Positions 6,917 to 14,625 of a stretch of 37,122 nucleotides of DNA are shown here, one piece after another; the first letter of the stretch is position 1, and each line of letters starts with the position of its first letter. Location: contig JAJUJY010000025.1 in the NCBI GenBank assembly GCA_029265085.1, positions 1 to 37,122 on the forward strand, given 5' to 3'. This stretch comes from Chloroflexota bacterium. GTDB lineage: Bacteria; Chloroflexota; Anaerolineae; Anaerolineales; Anaerolineaceae. The position numbers were made by a program, and so were the translations under genes. The notes beneath the pieces were generated by a model. The model was given only the letters and a program-made list of their open reading frames with translations. It searched no databases and had not been told where the DNA came from.

Positions 6917-8866
6917 TTATTCCCAATCCCAACCACCGCCGTCGCGTTTATGCTTCTTGCGGAGGATAACCTGATCACGTTCATCATCGTATTCAACCTG
7001 AACGTGCTTCTTTTTCTTCTTGCCTTTTTTCTTGCCGTCCTTGGTTGTAGAATCTTCCTCTTCTTCTTCTTCGAATTCAGGCACATCGATTGTCTCTGTG
7101 CGGAGGGAGAAGAGTTTGTCAAAAGAGGGTTCTTCTTCTTCTTCCTCTTCCTCTTCTTCTTCCTGGCCTTCTTCGACAATTACCAAACCCTCTTCGGGGC
7201 TAACTTTTTCAACAGCTTCAACGGGTACACTTTCGAGAGATTCAACAACCGCTGGAGTAGTTTCAATTACAGAAGGAGTGATTTCTTCTTCAAGGAAGGT
7301 TTCTTCTGACTCAATTGCAGATACTGCCGCTGCTTCTGGTTCAACTACTTCAACCGCAGCTTGAGCAGCCATTTGCTCATCCAGCCCGGTCATTAATTTA
7401 GTAATCTCTTGCATTGCGCGCGGACCAACACCATTGAGCCGAAGAATATCATCGGGGTGCATCTTCATCCGCATTGCCATCTCACCAAGGGTAGAGATAC
7501 CCGCTTCTTGTAAGATGTATGCGACATGCTCAGGAAGACCGCTGTCTAAAATGTTGATCTCGAAAGAGCTTGCGGGAATAAGCCGCCGGATTGCTGCCAT
7601 CTGGTCCACCACGGCTTTATCTGCTTCAGGCCGGACAGCGATGCGGCGTTCAACGCGGTCAACAAACCGCGCCATGATATCGTATTCTTCCGGAGATAAG
7701 GGACGGCCTTCCGCTTTGCGAGCAAGATAACCCTCAATTTGGGCAACTGTGTCTTTTTCTTGTTCAGCTAACTGCGCTAAAATTTCCTCTTTTTGAAGTT
7801 TGTAGATAGCGTCAGAAGCGGCTTCAGGGAGGCTCTTGATGTCAATGCGCCATCCGGTCAGCTTTGCGGCCAGACGAGCATTTTGACCATCGCGGCCAAT
7901 AGCCAGAGATAATTGATCTTCCGGAACAACGACCGTGGCCGTTTTTCCAGCTGCATTGCGGTCATTCAGGTACACGCCTGAAACGCGGGCAGGGCTGATT
8001 GCCTTGGCAATAAATGCACCTGGATCGGGGTTCCATTCAATCACATCGATTTTTTCATCATGCAATTCGCGAACAATCGCTTGAATACGAACGCCGCGAA
8101 TACCTACACAAGCACCAACGGGATCGATCCCTTGCTGGGTTGCAGAGACGGCCACTTTGGCGCGTTCACCCGGTTCGCGAGCGATTGAACGAATTTCCAC
8201 TACGCCGTGATAGATTTCAGGGACTTCGTTTTCCAACAGACGGCGCAGGAAATTTCGGTGGGTTCGAGAAAGGATGATTTGTGGGCCGCGCGGGTTGTCT
8301 TTTACTTCTGCTACCAGGGCGCGTACGCGGTCATGCACGCGGAAACGCTCTCCAGGAATCATTTCCTTGCGGGGCATATTGCCTTCGGCCTTCATTTCCA
8401 TGCCGACGGTTAAACCTTGTTGATTGGAGGCTTGCACTAAACCACTGACAATTTCACCAACTTGTTTTTGATAGAAATTGATCTGTGCCTGGCGTTCTGC
8501 ATCGCGAATGCGTTGCTGAATCACCTGACGAGCGGTTTGTGCGGCCACACGACCAAAGTCTTTGGGGGTGCTTTCCACAATCACCATAGAACCAAGCTCT
8601 GCCTGCGGATTAACCCGGCGAGCATCTTCTAAAGTGACCTCGGTGCGGACATCTTCAACTGATTCTACGACCTCTTTTTCTGCGTAGACCGTAACTTTAC
8701 CAGTCTCAATATCCACAGTGGCTTCCACGTGCTGAGCGTTGGAGGCGTTTACAGCCCGCCGGTACGCAGACACCATTGCCGATTCAAGTGCCTTGAGAAT
8801 AATCTCCTTCGGCAGTTGTTTTTCCTCCAGGACTTCATTGAAAGCCAGGGTAAATTCGTTCTTCAT
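6917..8866 (-). CDS. nusA: Transcription termination/antitermination factor NusA with acidic tail
   Basis: NusA binds RNA polymerase and nascent RNA, stimulating pausing, termination and antitermination. The protein is 649 aa, longer than the basic 350-500 aa form. The order is: N-terminal RNAP-binding domain (1 to about 130), S1 (about 135-200), and KH1/KH2 (about 200-345) with the conserved VGACVGIRGVRIQAI and IGRDGQNARLAAKLTGW. Next come a helix-rich segment, a helix-hairpin-helix domain (about 445-500; ILRLNGVGPRAMQEI), and a long acidic low-complexity region with a run of 11 Glu. A short basic end finishes in GGGWDWE. The ATG at 8866 is preceded by GAGAAGGG. It is the first gene of its operon; no rimP precedes it in this window. 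The leader holds a hairpin that could allow autogenous control. Confidence 0.96.
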   Translation of the reverse strand: MKNEFTLAFNEVLEEKQLPKEIILKALESAMVSAYRRAVNASNAQHVEATVDIETGKVTVYAEKEVVESVEDVRTEVTLEDARRVNPQAELGSMVIVESTPKDFGRVAAQTARQVIQQRIRDAERQAQINFYQKQVGEIVSGLVQASNQQGLTVGMEMKAEGNMPRKEMIPGERFRVHDRVRALVAEVKDNPRGPQIILSRTHRNFLRRLLENEVPEIYHGVVEIRSIAREPGERAKVAVSATQQGIDPVGACVGIRGVRIQAIVRELHDEKIDVIEWNPDPGAFIAKAISPARVSGVYLNDRNAAGKTATVVVPEDQLSLAIGRDGQNARLAAKLTGWRIDIKSLPEAASDAIYKLQKEEILAQLAEQEKDTVAQIEGYLARKAEGRPLSPEEYDIMARFVDRVERRIAVRPEADKAVVDQMAAIRRLIPASSFEINILDSGLPEHVAYILQEAGISTLGEMAMRMKMHPDDILRLNGVGPRAMQEITKLMTGLDEQMAAQAAVEVVEPEAAAVSAIESEETFLEEEITPSVIETTPAVVESLESVPVEAVEKVSPEEGLVIVEEGQEEEEEEEEEEEPSFDKLFSLRTETIDVPEFEEEEEEDSTTKDGKKKGKKKKKHVQVEYDDERDQVILRKKHKRDGGGWDWE

Positions 8867-8903
8867 CCCTTCTCAATCTCCACTATAACTTGATTCATAA
8901 CAA

Positions 8904-8928
8904 GAAAAGTGGGGGGCGCCCACTTTTC
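8904..8928 (-). promoter_or_regulatory. Hairpin in nusA leader, possible attenuator
   Basis: GAAAAGTGGG (8904-8913) pairs perfectly with CCCACTTTTC (8919-8928) around a five-base GC-rich loop. On the nusA strand it is followed by TTGTTATG, and the descending arm ends in CTTTTC, so it resembles a weak intrinsic terminator or attenuator. It lies 37 bases before the nusA ATG, inside the leader predicted from the promoter at 8960-8988. Regulatory function is inferred. Confidence 0.5.
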
Positions 8929-8959
8929 GGTGCGACTATTATGCTACTTCAACGTTGAT

Positions 8960-8988
8960 ATTTTAACACAGCTTTGGTGTAGATGCAA
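8960..8988 (-). promoter_or_regulatory. Predicted sigma70-type promoter of the nusA operon
   Basis: On the minus strand, TTGCAT (8983-8988) and TAAAAT (8960-8965) are separated by exactly 17 bases. Transcription would start near 8953, giving a leader of about 87 nt. It is the best promoter match on this strand between nusA and the divergent GH13 gene. Confidence 0.55.
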
Positions 8989-9133
8989 GTTGTTCTTGTC
9001 AATTGTACACATTCCACGTCACCAGCAATATTCATGGTCTAAGTTTTTCGAGGGCGAATTATTTCCGTAATAAAATTAGATCATTGAGCCAGTATGTTGG
9101 ATATGCTGGCGATTTCACCTAAGGGAGTAACAT

Positions 9134-10732
9134 ATGTCCGACCAATTTTTGTGGTGGCGGGATGGAACCATTTACCAGATTTATCCACGTTCATTTGCAG
9201 ATGCCAACGGAGATGGCATTGGTGATCTACAAGGAATTGTCTCCCGTTTAGATTACCTGGTTGAGCTGGGCGTGGATGCAATCTGGCTTTCTCCCATTTA
9301 CCCATCGCCTGATGTGGATTTTGGCTATGATGTCAGTGATTATACCGGCATCGATCCAAAATTCGGGTCTTTGGCTGATTTTGATCACCTGGTGAAAGAA
9401 GCACACCAACGGGGTATTCGTATAGTTTTAGACTTGGTATTGAATCATACTTCTGACCAGCATTCCTGGTTTCAGGCAGCCAGAAGCAGTAAAGAGAGCC
9501 CATATCGGGACTGGTATGTATGGCAGGACCCCAAAACGGGTGGGGGGGTGCCTAACAATTGGGCTTCCATTTTTGGCGGTTCTGGTTGGGAATATGACGC
9601 TCCCAGCGGGCAGTACTACTTCCACATGTTTTATAAACAGCAGCCGGATGTAAACTGGCGCAATCCTCATGTTCGTGCGGCTATGTTGGATATATTCCGT
9701 TTTTGGGCGGAACGGGGAGTAGATGGTTTCAGGCTGGATGTGTTCAACGTTTATTTTAAAGATGGCAGTTTCCGCGATAACCCATCAAAATTGGGACTTC
9801 GCGGCTTTGACCGACAGCAGCATGTGTATGATTGTGATCAACCGGAAATGATATCGTTATTAAAAGAAATTCGCGGCTTGTTGGATACGTATGCAGAACG
9901 GTATGCTGTTGGTGAGACCTTTTTAGCAAATCCAGAAAAGTCCTCGAATTACTGTGGGCCGGAATTACTTCATGCAGCCTTTGATTTTAGCTTTCTCGCC
10001 TGCCCCTGGAAACCCGCACGATTTTTACAGGCTATTCAACGTTGGGAACATGCTTTGGAAGGAAAAGCCTGGCCTAATTATGTGTTGAATAATCATGATA
10101 ACCCGCGTTCTGCAACCCGGTACGTACGGGGTGAGGATGATGAGCGATTGAAGGTCGCTGCGGCACTGCTGTTAACACAGCATGGTACACCTTTCCTGTA
10201 TTATGGGGAAGAAATTGGTATGCGGGATATTCGAGTAAGTCGATCAGAAATCCAGGACCCGGTTGGTAAGCGCTACTGGCCGATATATATTGGGCGGGAC
10301 GGCTGCCGTTCCCCCATGCAGTGGGATGAGACATCTGCGGCTGGATTTGGTTCCTCGACACCCTGGTTGGCGGTTCACCCAAACTACCGGAAAAGAAATG
10401 TTGAGCTCCAACGCCGGGACTCAAATTCTTTGTTCCATTTTTACCGCCGTCTGCTTCAATTACGAAAAGAGATTCCAGTGCTGCGAGAAGGATTCTTTTT
10501 ACCGATGACCTACGAACCGCAGCGATTATTAGCTTACCTGCGAAAAGACCAGAAACAAACGGTCATGATTATTTTGAATTTTGAAAATCGACCGGTAAAT
10601 TTTGTTCTGGGAGGAGAGGTTCAACGTTCGGGTTGGGAATTGTTGTTATCCAACAAAAGAGGTTCATTAGGCAACCTAAAGAATACGTTATCCGTTGCTG
10701 GGCATGAAGCCATATTGTTATTAGAAAAATAA
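9134..10732 (+). CDS. GH13 alpha-glucosidase (oligo-1,6-glucosidase-like)
   Basis: This is a 532 aa TIM-barrel glycosidase acting on alpha-glucosidic bonds of short malto- or isomalto-oligosaccharides. No signal peptide is present, so it is cytoplasmic. Motifs: the calcium-loop ADANGDGIGDL (22-32), region I LDLVLNHT (99-106), region II DGFRLDVFN with nucleophile D202, region III VGETF with acid/base E261, and region IV VLNNHDNPR with D322. All catalytic residues are present. A C-terminal beta domain follows, from about 450. The start is ATG 9134 with AGGGAG seven bases upstream. It stands alone, divergent from nusA, with no sugar transporter or regulator beside it. A strong terminator follows. 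Related GH13 enzymes (trehalose-6-phosphate hydrolase, sucrose hydrolase, transglucosylating forms) cannot be excluded. Confidence 0.92.
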   Translation: MSDQFLWWRDGTIYQIYPRSFADANGDGIGDLQGIVSRLDYLVELGVDAIWLSPIYPSPDVDFGYDVSDYTGIDPKFGSLADFDHLVKEAHQRGIRIVLDLVLNHTSDQHSWFQAARSSKESPYRDWYVWQDPKTGGGVPNNWASIFGGSGWEYDAPSGQYYFHMFYKQQPDVNWRNPHVRAAMLDIFRFWAERGVDGFRLDVFNVYFKDGSFRDNPSKLGLRGFDRQQHVYDCDQPEMISLLKEIRGLLDTYAERYAVGETFLANPEKSSNYCGPELLHAAFDFSFLACPWKPARFLQAIQRWEHALEGKAWPNYVLNNHDNPRSATRYVRGEDDERLKVAAALLLTQHGTPFLYYGEEIGMRDIRVSRSEIQDPVGKRYWPIYIGRDGCRSPMQWDETSAAGFGSSTPWLAVHPNYRKRNVELQRRDSNSLFHFYRRLLQLRKEIPVLREGFFLPMTYEPQRLLAYLRKDQKQTVMIILNFENRPVNFVLGGEVQRSGWELLLSNKRGSLGNLKNTLSVAGHEAILLLEK

Positions 10733-10735
10733 TGC

Positions 10736-10770
10736 AAAACCGGCCGCTGTGATGATGAGCGGCCGGTTTT
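10736..10770. terminator. Bidirectional intrinsic terminator between GH13 and Ldh2-type genes
   Basis: AAAACCGGCCGCT (10736-10748) is perfectly complementary to AGCGGCCGGTTTT (10758-10770) around a nine-base loop. It lies three bases past the GH13 stop and 19 bases past the stop of the convergent minus-strand gene. T runs flank it on both strands. Confidence 0.9.
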
Positions 10771-10789
10771 ATTTAAAACCACTACTTAA

Positions 10790-11884
10790 CTAAGATTCAA
10801 TCTGGCCTAAAGATGGGCAGTCAAAAGGCACACCTACGTCTTGCCCGGCTTCGGTTAAGTTTTTGACGACTTCACTTAATAAAGGAACGCCAGTCTTCGA
10901 ATATTTTTCTTCCAGCTCATATTCTTTTTCGCCGTGGATGAAAATCCGTTCCTGTCCAGCTGCTTTGGGCGCGTTTTTCATCATGCGGATTAATTTGTCC
11001 ATATCCGTCTTAAACTCATCCACTTCGCGGAAATAGTCAACTCGCACTGCGCCAAAGAAATGCCCAACATTGGCGGTACGTTGTTCTCCTGGCTGAGCTA
11101 CTTCGGCTCCAAAAGCTGCGCCGGAGAGAACGCCAGAGAAAATATCAACTAATAGACCCAGTCCATAGCCTTTGTACCCGCGCATTAAGTCCGTGCCACC
11201 CAAAGGCATTAATGCACCGCCTTGTAATACCGCTTTCGGGTTATCAGTGACCACCCCTTGCTGGTCAATTCCCCAGCCTTCGGGGATATTTTGGCCGGCT
11301 TTATCATACACAGTAATTTTTCCGATTGGAACAATACTGGTAGCCATATCCAATACATAAGGTTTTTCTTCTTTGGCTGGCGCAGCGACAGCAATCGGGT
11401 TTGTACCAATCATTGCGGTTCGCCCATACGTTGGAGCAACCAACGGCTGTGCATTGGTAAAACTGATGCCGATCATATCGTGAGGTAAAGCCATCATGGC
11501 ATAATATCCGGCAATGCCATAATGATTGCTGTTGCGCACATTGACAAAGGCCAGGCCAGATTGTTTAGCCTTTTCGATACACCGGGTCATTGCATGGTGT
11601 CCAACCACCATTCCCAGGCCATTGCCGCCATCAATCAACAGTGTTGTTGGGGTCTCTTTGACAACCGTGTGAGGAGATTTCGGGTCGATCAAGCCCTTTC
11701 GGATCCGGCTGCCGTAATAAGTGTTCAGGCGAATAATCCCGTGTGAACTGACACCGCGTTGATCTGCGGCGATTAGAATTTCTGCGGAGATGCGCGCATC
11801 TTGTTCTGCCACACCCAGTTTGGTGAAAAACCGGATCATATAATCTTTCAGGTCTTCAGCTCGGTACAAATAGGATACTGGCAT
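10790..11884 (-). CDS. Ldh2/malate-lactate dehydrogenase family NAD(P)-dependent oxidoreductase
   Basis: The family reduces or oxidises 2-hydroxy acids (malate, lactate, sulfolactate, ureidoglycolate) with NAD(P), using a fold distinct from classical LDH/MDH. From the ATG at 11884 the protein is 364 aa. Signatures include DQRGVSSHGIIRL, LLIDGGNGLGMVVGHHAM, VNVRNSNHYGIAGYYAMMAL (conserved catalytic His), IGTNPIAVAAPA and LGGTDLMRGYKGYGLGLLVD. I prefer this ATG over an upstream in-frame start at 11950 because GGAGTG precedes it at good spacing and the longer frame overlaps the flotillin gene. It lies 40 bases downstream of the flotillin gene on the same strand and may be co-transcribed. The substrate cannot be read from the sequence. 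Confidence 0.9.
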   Translation of the reverse strand: MPVSYLYRAEDLKDYMIRFFTKLGVAEQDARISAEILIAADQRGVSSHGIIRLNTYYGSRIRKGLIDPKSPHTVVKETPTTLLIDGGNGLGMVVGHHAMTRCIEKAKQSGLAFVNVRNSNHYGIAGYYAMMALPHDMIGISFTNAQPLVAPTYGRTAMIGTNPIAVAAPAKEEKPYVLDMATSIVPIGKITVYDKAGQNIPEGWGIDQQGVVTDNPKAVLQGGALMPLGGTDLMRGYKGYGLGLLVDIFSGVLSGAAFGAEVAQPGEQRTANVGHFFGAVRVDYFREVDEFKTDMDKLIRMMKNAPKAAGQERIFIHGEKEYELEEKYSKTGVPLLSEVVKNLTEAGQDVGVPFDCPSLGQIES

Positions 11885-11924
11885 AGTATTCACTCCATTT
11901 TGAGTAGAAATTTGGATTGACAAT

Positions 11925-13349
11925 TTATGTGGCCGATTTACTGCTCTCATCCGTTGGTAATTCAGAGCTGCCCTCTGTCACCTTCCCTAAATAATCCGGA
12001 AGTTCGACTCCCACCATTTTGGCTATATCCTGCAGTGGGGGAATGCTCTTCACCAGCCCGGAAACGAAATTGGCTGTTGATGAGTTGCCATTTCCGGAAT
12101 CCCAAACGGTGATTTTATCGATCTTCAGACGGCTAATTGCTTCAACCTGCAATTTCACCAATTCTTCCATCTTTTCAATCATTAGTAATGTGGAAGCCGC
12201 CTGGGAATCGCCATTAGCGGCGGTGATCAGTTCGCGATAACCATTTGCTTTAGCAGCCAATAAACGTTGTAAACCTTCTGCTTCTGCCTGATAGCGCATC
12301 AGAATTGCGTCTGCCTGACCACGGGCTTCACGGCGATTTCGCTCCGCTTCCGCTTCAGCGGAAATTTCTACTTTCTTCTTGTCGATTTCTTTTTGAACCA
12401 CTTCCTGGGCGGTTAACCGTTCAAGTTCTGCGCGGTATTGGGCTTTTTGAATTTCAACGGCAGCCTCTCTGCGAGCTACTTCAGACTGCTTGAGGGCTTC
12501 TGCTTCTCGAACAGCCAGAGTCGCGTTGGCACTGGCAATATTTGCTTTGGAGCGGTTTTCACCATCAACGGCTTCAGCTTCACGTTCCTGAACGAAAATA
12601 CGCTGGTCAGCCTGGGCAGACTTACGTCCTTTTTCTGCAGCCGCTAAATTTTCTGCCACACGAATTTCCCGTTCCCGGACAGCCTCTGCTTCACCAATTG
12701 CCCCAAATTTTTCTTGTTCAGCCACATCCACACGGGCTTTGTTAATGGCTTCTGCTGCGGCTTTTTTACCGATGCTGTCGATATAATCGGATTCGTCCGT
12801 GATGTCGGTGATGTTAACGTTGATCAGGTATAACCCGATTTTATTTAATTCGGGTTCTACATTCTTGCGAACCGCTTCAAGAAAACTTTCGCGATCCTGG
12901 TTAATTTGTTCAATGGTCAGTGATGCTACGGTCAAACGAAGCTGGCCGAAAATTATTTCTTTTGCCATGTCTTCGATTTGTTTTTGTTCCAATCCTAAGA
13001 GCCGTTCTGCCGCGTTGGTCATAATGTCCGGTTGGGTGCTGATACCCACTGTGAAGGTGGAAGGGACATTAATACGGATATTTTGAAGTGACAATGCACC
13101 TTGCAAGGGGATGCTAATAGTGATTGGCGTAAGGCTCATAAAGGCGTAATTCTGGATGACTGGCCAAACAATCGTGCCGCCGCCATGCATACATTTGCTC
13201 GATTTGCCTGGTTCAACCTTGCCGTACACCACCAGAATTTTGTCAGATGGGCAGCGTTTATAGCGGTTTACAAGGTAAAGCAGAGTGGAAAAAATTAGAA
13301 TGACAAAGGCGCTGATTGCCAGCAGTCCAATAAAGGATGAAGCATTCAT
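11925..13349 (-). CDS. Flotillin (SPFH/band 7) membrane scaffold protein
   Basis: Flotillins organise functional membrane microdomains and affect membrane fluidity. The protein is 474 aa. An N-terminal transmembrane segment (about 5-27) is followed by an SPFH domain (about 30-200) and a long Ala/Glu-rich coiled coil (about 200-360; AEAEAERNRREARGQADAIL). A C-terminal flotillin-type part contains SQAASTLLMIEKMEELVKLQ and KIDKITVWDSGNG. Length and layout match YuaG/FloT-like proteins. The ATG at 13349 has AGGAGGA six bases upstream. The partner NfeD gene is immediately upstream (35 bases), the classic nfeD-flotillin pair. Confidence 0.95.
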   Translation of the reverse strand: MNASSFIGLLAISAFVILIFSTLLYLVNRYKRCPSDKILVVYGKVEPGKSSKCMHGGGTIVWPVIQNYAFMSLTPITISIPLQGALSLQNIRINVPSTFTVGISTQPDIMTNAAERLLGLEQKQIEDMAKEIIFGQLRLTVASLTIEQINQDRESFLEAVRKNVEPELNKIGLYLINVNITDITDESDYIDSIGKKAAAEAINKARVDVAEQEKFGAIGEAEAVREREIRVAENLAAAEKGRKSAQADQRIFVQEREAEAVDGENRSKANIASANATLAVREAEALKQSEVARREAAVEIQKAQYRAELERLTAQEVVQKEIDKKKVEISAEAEAERNRREARGQADAILMRYQAEAEGLQRLLAAKANGYRELITAANGDSQAASTLLMIEKMEELVKLQVEAISRLKIDKITVWDSGNGNSSTANFVSGLVKSIPPLQDIAKMVGVELPDYLGKVTEGSSELPTDESSKSAT

Positions 13350-13384
13350 AATGTGTCCTCCTGAGGGGTATGAAGATATAGATC

Positions 13385-13984
13385 TTATTCCAACGGTTCA
13401 ACAACCAGTGTGCTGGTTCCGGTAACTCGGATTACACGGATTTTCTGACCGGTGCTAATGCGTTGGTGGTTTGCAGAGATGGCTTCAAATTGCCGCAGTG
13501 CGCCTTGTACCACAAGGCTAACCTGCCCGCTGCCATTTTCCGGGATGGTCAGGTAAACATTGCCTTCTTTTCCAATGGCATTTTCCATACGGAGTGTGCC
13601 TTCAGATTGAAGGCGTGTAAAGGTGTAGAACAGCCAGGCTGTGAGCAGCATCGTAATCGAACCAGCAGCTAAGCCTGCGATAGCGGTTAACAGATCGTTT
13701 ACCCCTCCGCGGGCCAATGCCAACCCAACCAGGCCAAACATCATAAAGAATCCTGTGATCCCTTGCAGTGAAAATAGCCGAAATCCACTTTCGGCTGCAT
13801 GGGCCGGATGAGCATCATTCCCCACATCAATAGAGTGGGTATTGGATACTTCAACATTGATTTCATCACCGATATCAGCATCACCACCGCCAAAAAAAGA
13901 AAAGATCAGCCGAATAAGAAATGAAACCCCGCCGATGATCGCAATGATCAAGTAAAAATATTCAATTGGTTTTAAATTGCTCAT
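13385..13984 (-). CDS. NfeD-like membrane protein (YuaF type), partner of flotillin
   Basis: The protein is 199 aa. It has a transmembrane helix near 8-30, a polar loop rich in Gly/Asp, and two further membrane segments (about 70-115). A soluble C-terminal OB-fold domain of the NfeD type (about 125-199; IGKEGNVYLTIPENGSGQVS) ends the protein. It lacks the ClpP-like protease domain of long NfeD proteins. NfeD short forms are encoded next to flotillin and are thought to help build or localise microdomains; that is the case here. The start at 13984 has only a weak GAGAG. A TATAAT -10 match at 14046-14051 on this strand may drive the operon. Confidence 0.88.
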   Translation of the reverse strand: MSNLKPIEYFYLIIAIIGGVSFLIRLIFSFFGGGDADIGDEINVEVSNTHSIDVGNDAHPAHAAESGFRLFSLQGITGFFMMFGLVGLALARGGVNDLLTAIAGLAAGSITMLLTAWLFYTFTRLQSEGTLRMENAIGKEGNVYLTIPENGSGQVSLVVQGALRQFEAISANHQRISTGQKIRVIRVTGTSTLVVEPLE

Positions 13985-14102
13985 AAATGCTCTCGGTTAT
14001 AGAAACGATCCCACTGGTTTGCTCTATACAACCTTGCTCATTCTCATTATAGTATAAATTAAGGCTGAAAACTGTTTGATCACCTGGAATTGGAGGTGTA
14101 GG

Positions 14103-14450
14103 ATGAAAACGAATCAAACAACCATTTGGATCTGGATTTCCAGAACGGTTGTTTTTCTGCTTATTTTGTTTTGGATTTTGATGTCTATTGATGTATTCAC
14201 ACCTGGAATTAGCCTGTGGGAAGGTTTGTTGGGATTCTTTATTCACTCCTCGGCTGCATGGGGGATGCTAATCGCACTCCTTGTTGGGTGGAAGTATCCA
14301 AAAATTGGCGGCTTTTTATTAATTTTGATTGCATTTGGAATTGGTTTGCGATATGGGCGCAGCGGCAACCCTGGCTTAATTTTAATTTTGGCCGGCGTTC
14401 CGCTGGCTGCAGGAATTGTTCATTATATTAATCCTGGTCAAAAATCTTAA
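14103..14450 (+). CDS. Small four-helix membrane protein of unknown function
   Basis: The protein is 115 aa from the ATG at 14103, chosen because GGAGGTG stands four bases upstream; an in-frame start at 14076 has no such site. About four membrane helices are visible. An N-terminal one (ISRTVVFLLILFWILMSIDV) is followed by a short loop and three more, with WKYPKIGG between helices 2 and 3. The pattern 'LFLILF..L.SIDVF ... GWKYPKIGG' resembles a widespread uncharacterised small membrane family (possibly the one labelled DUF7670; I could not check). It is divergent from nfeD, 118 bases away. No function is assigned. Confidence 0.75.
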   Translation: MKTNQTTIWIWISRTVVFLLILFWILMSIDVFTPGISLWEGLLGFFIHSSAAWGMLIALLVGWKYPKIGGFLLILIAFGIGLRYGRSGNPGLILILAGVPLAAGIVHYINPGQKS

Positions 14451-14625
14451 TTTGTTTAATGCATATGAATTGTTCGGTCATAGCCTTTAGTGAATCGATT
14501 CTCATGTCAAATTTAGTAGAACTTTATGGAGATTTTACTTTGTTCTTAGGATAATCGAAGGGAAGTCTTTATGCAAGTTAAGGCTTTCAGTCTATATTGT
14601 TGCATCAAAGCTCCTGGAGATTCTG

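Noticed and set aside
6950..7364. Phe- or Ser-rich plus-strand frames opposite the nusA tail
   Set aside because: They are the antisense of the poly-Glu codon run and carry only low-complexity sequence.
8867..9133. RNA gene in the nusA/GH13 intergenic region
   Set aside because: Apart from the nusA promoter and leader hairpin and a weak TAAAAT (9071-9076) for the GH13 gene, I see no tRNA-like cloverleaf or other RNA motif.
14492..14501. Palindrome GAATCGATTC upstream of the chemoreceptor gene
   Set aside because: A ten-base palindrome alone is expected by chance at this scale, with no recognised regulator site or second copy.
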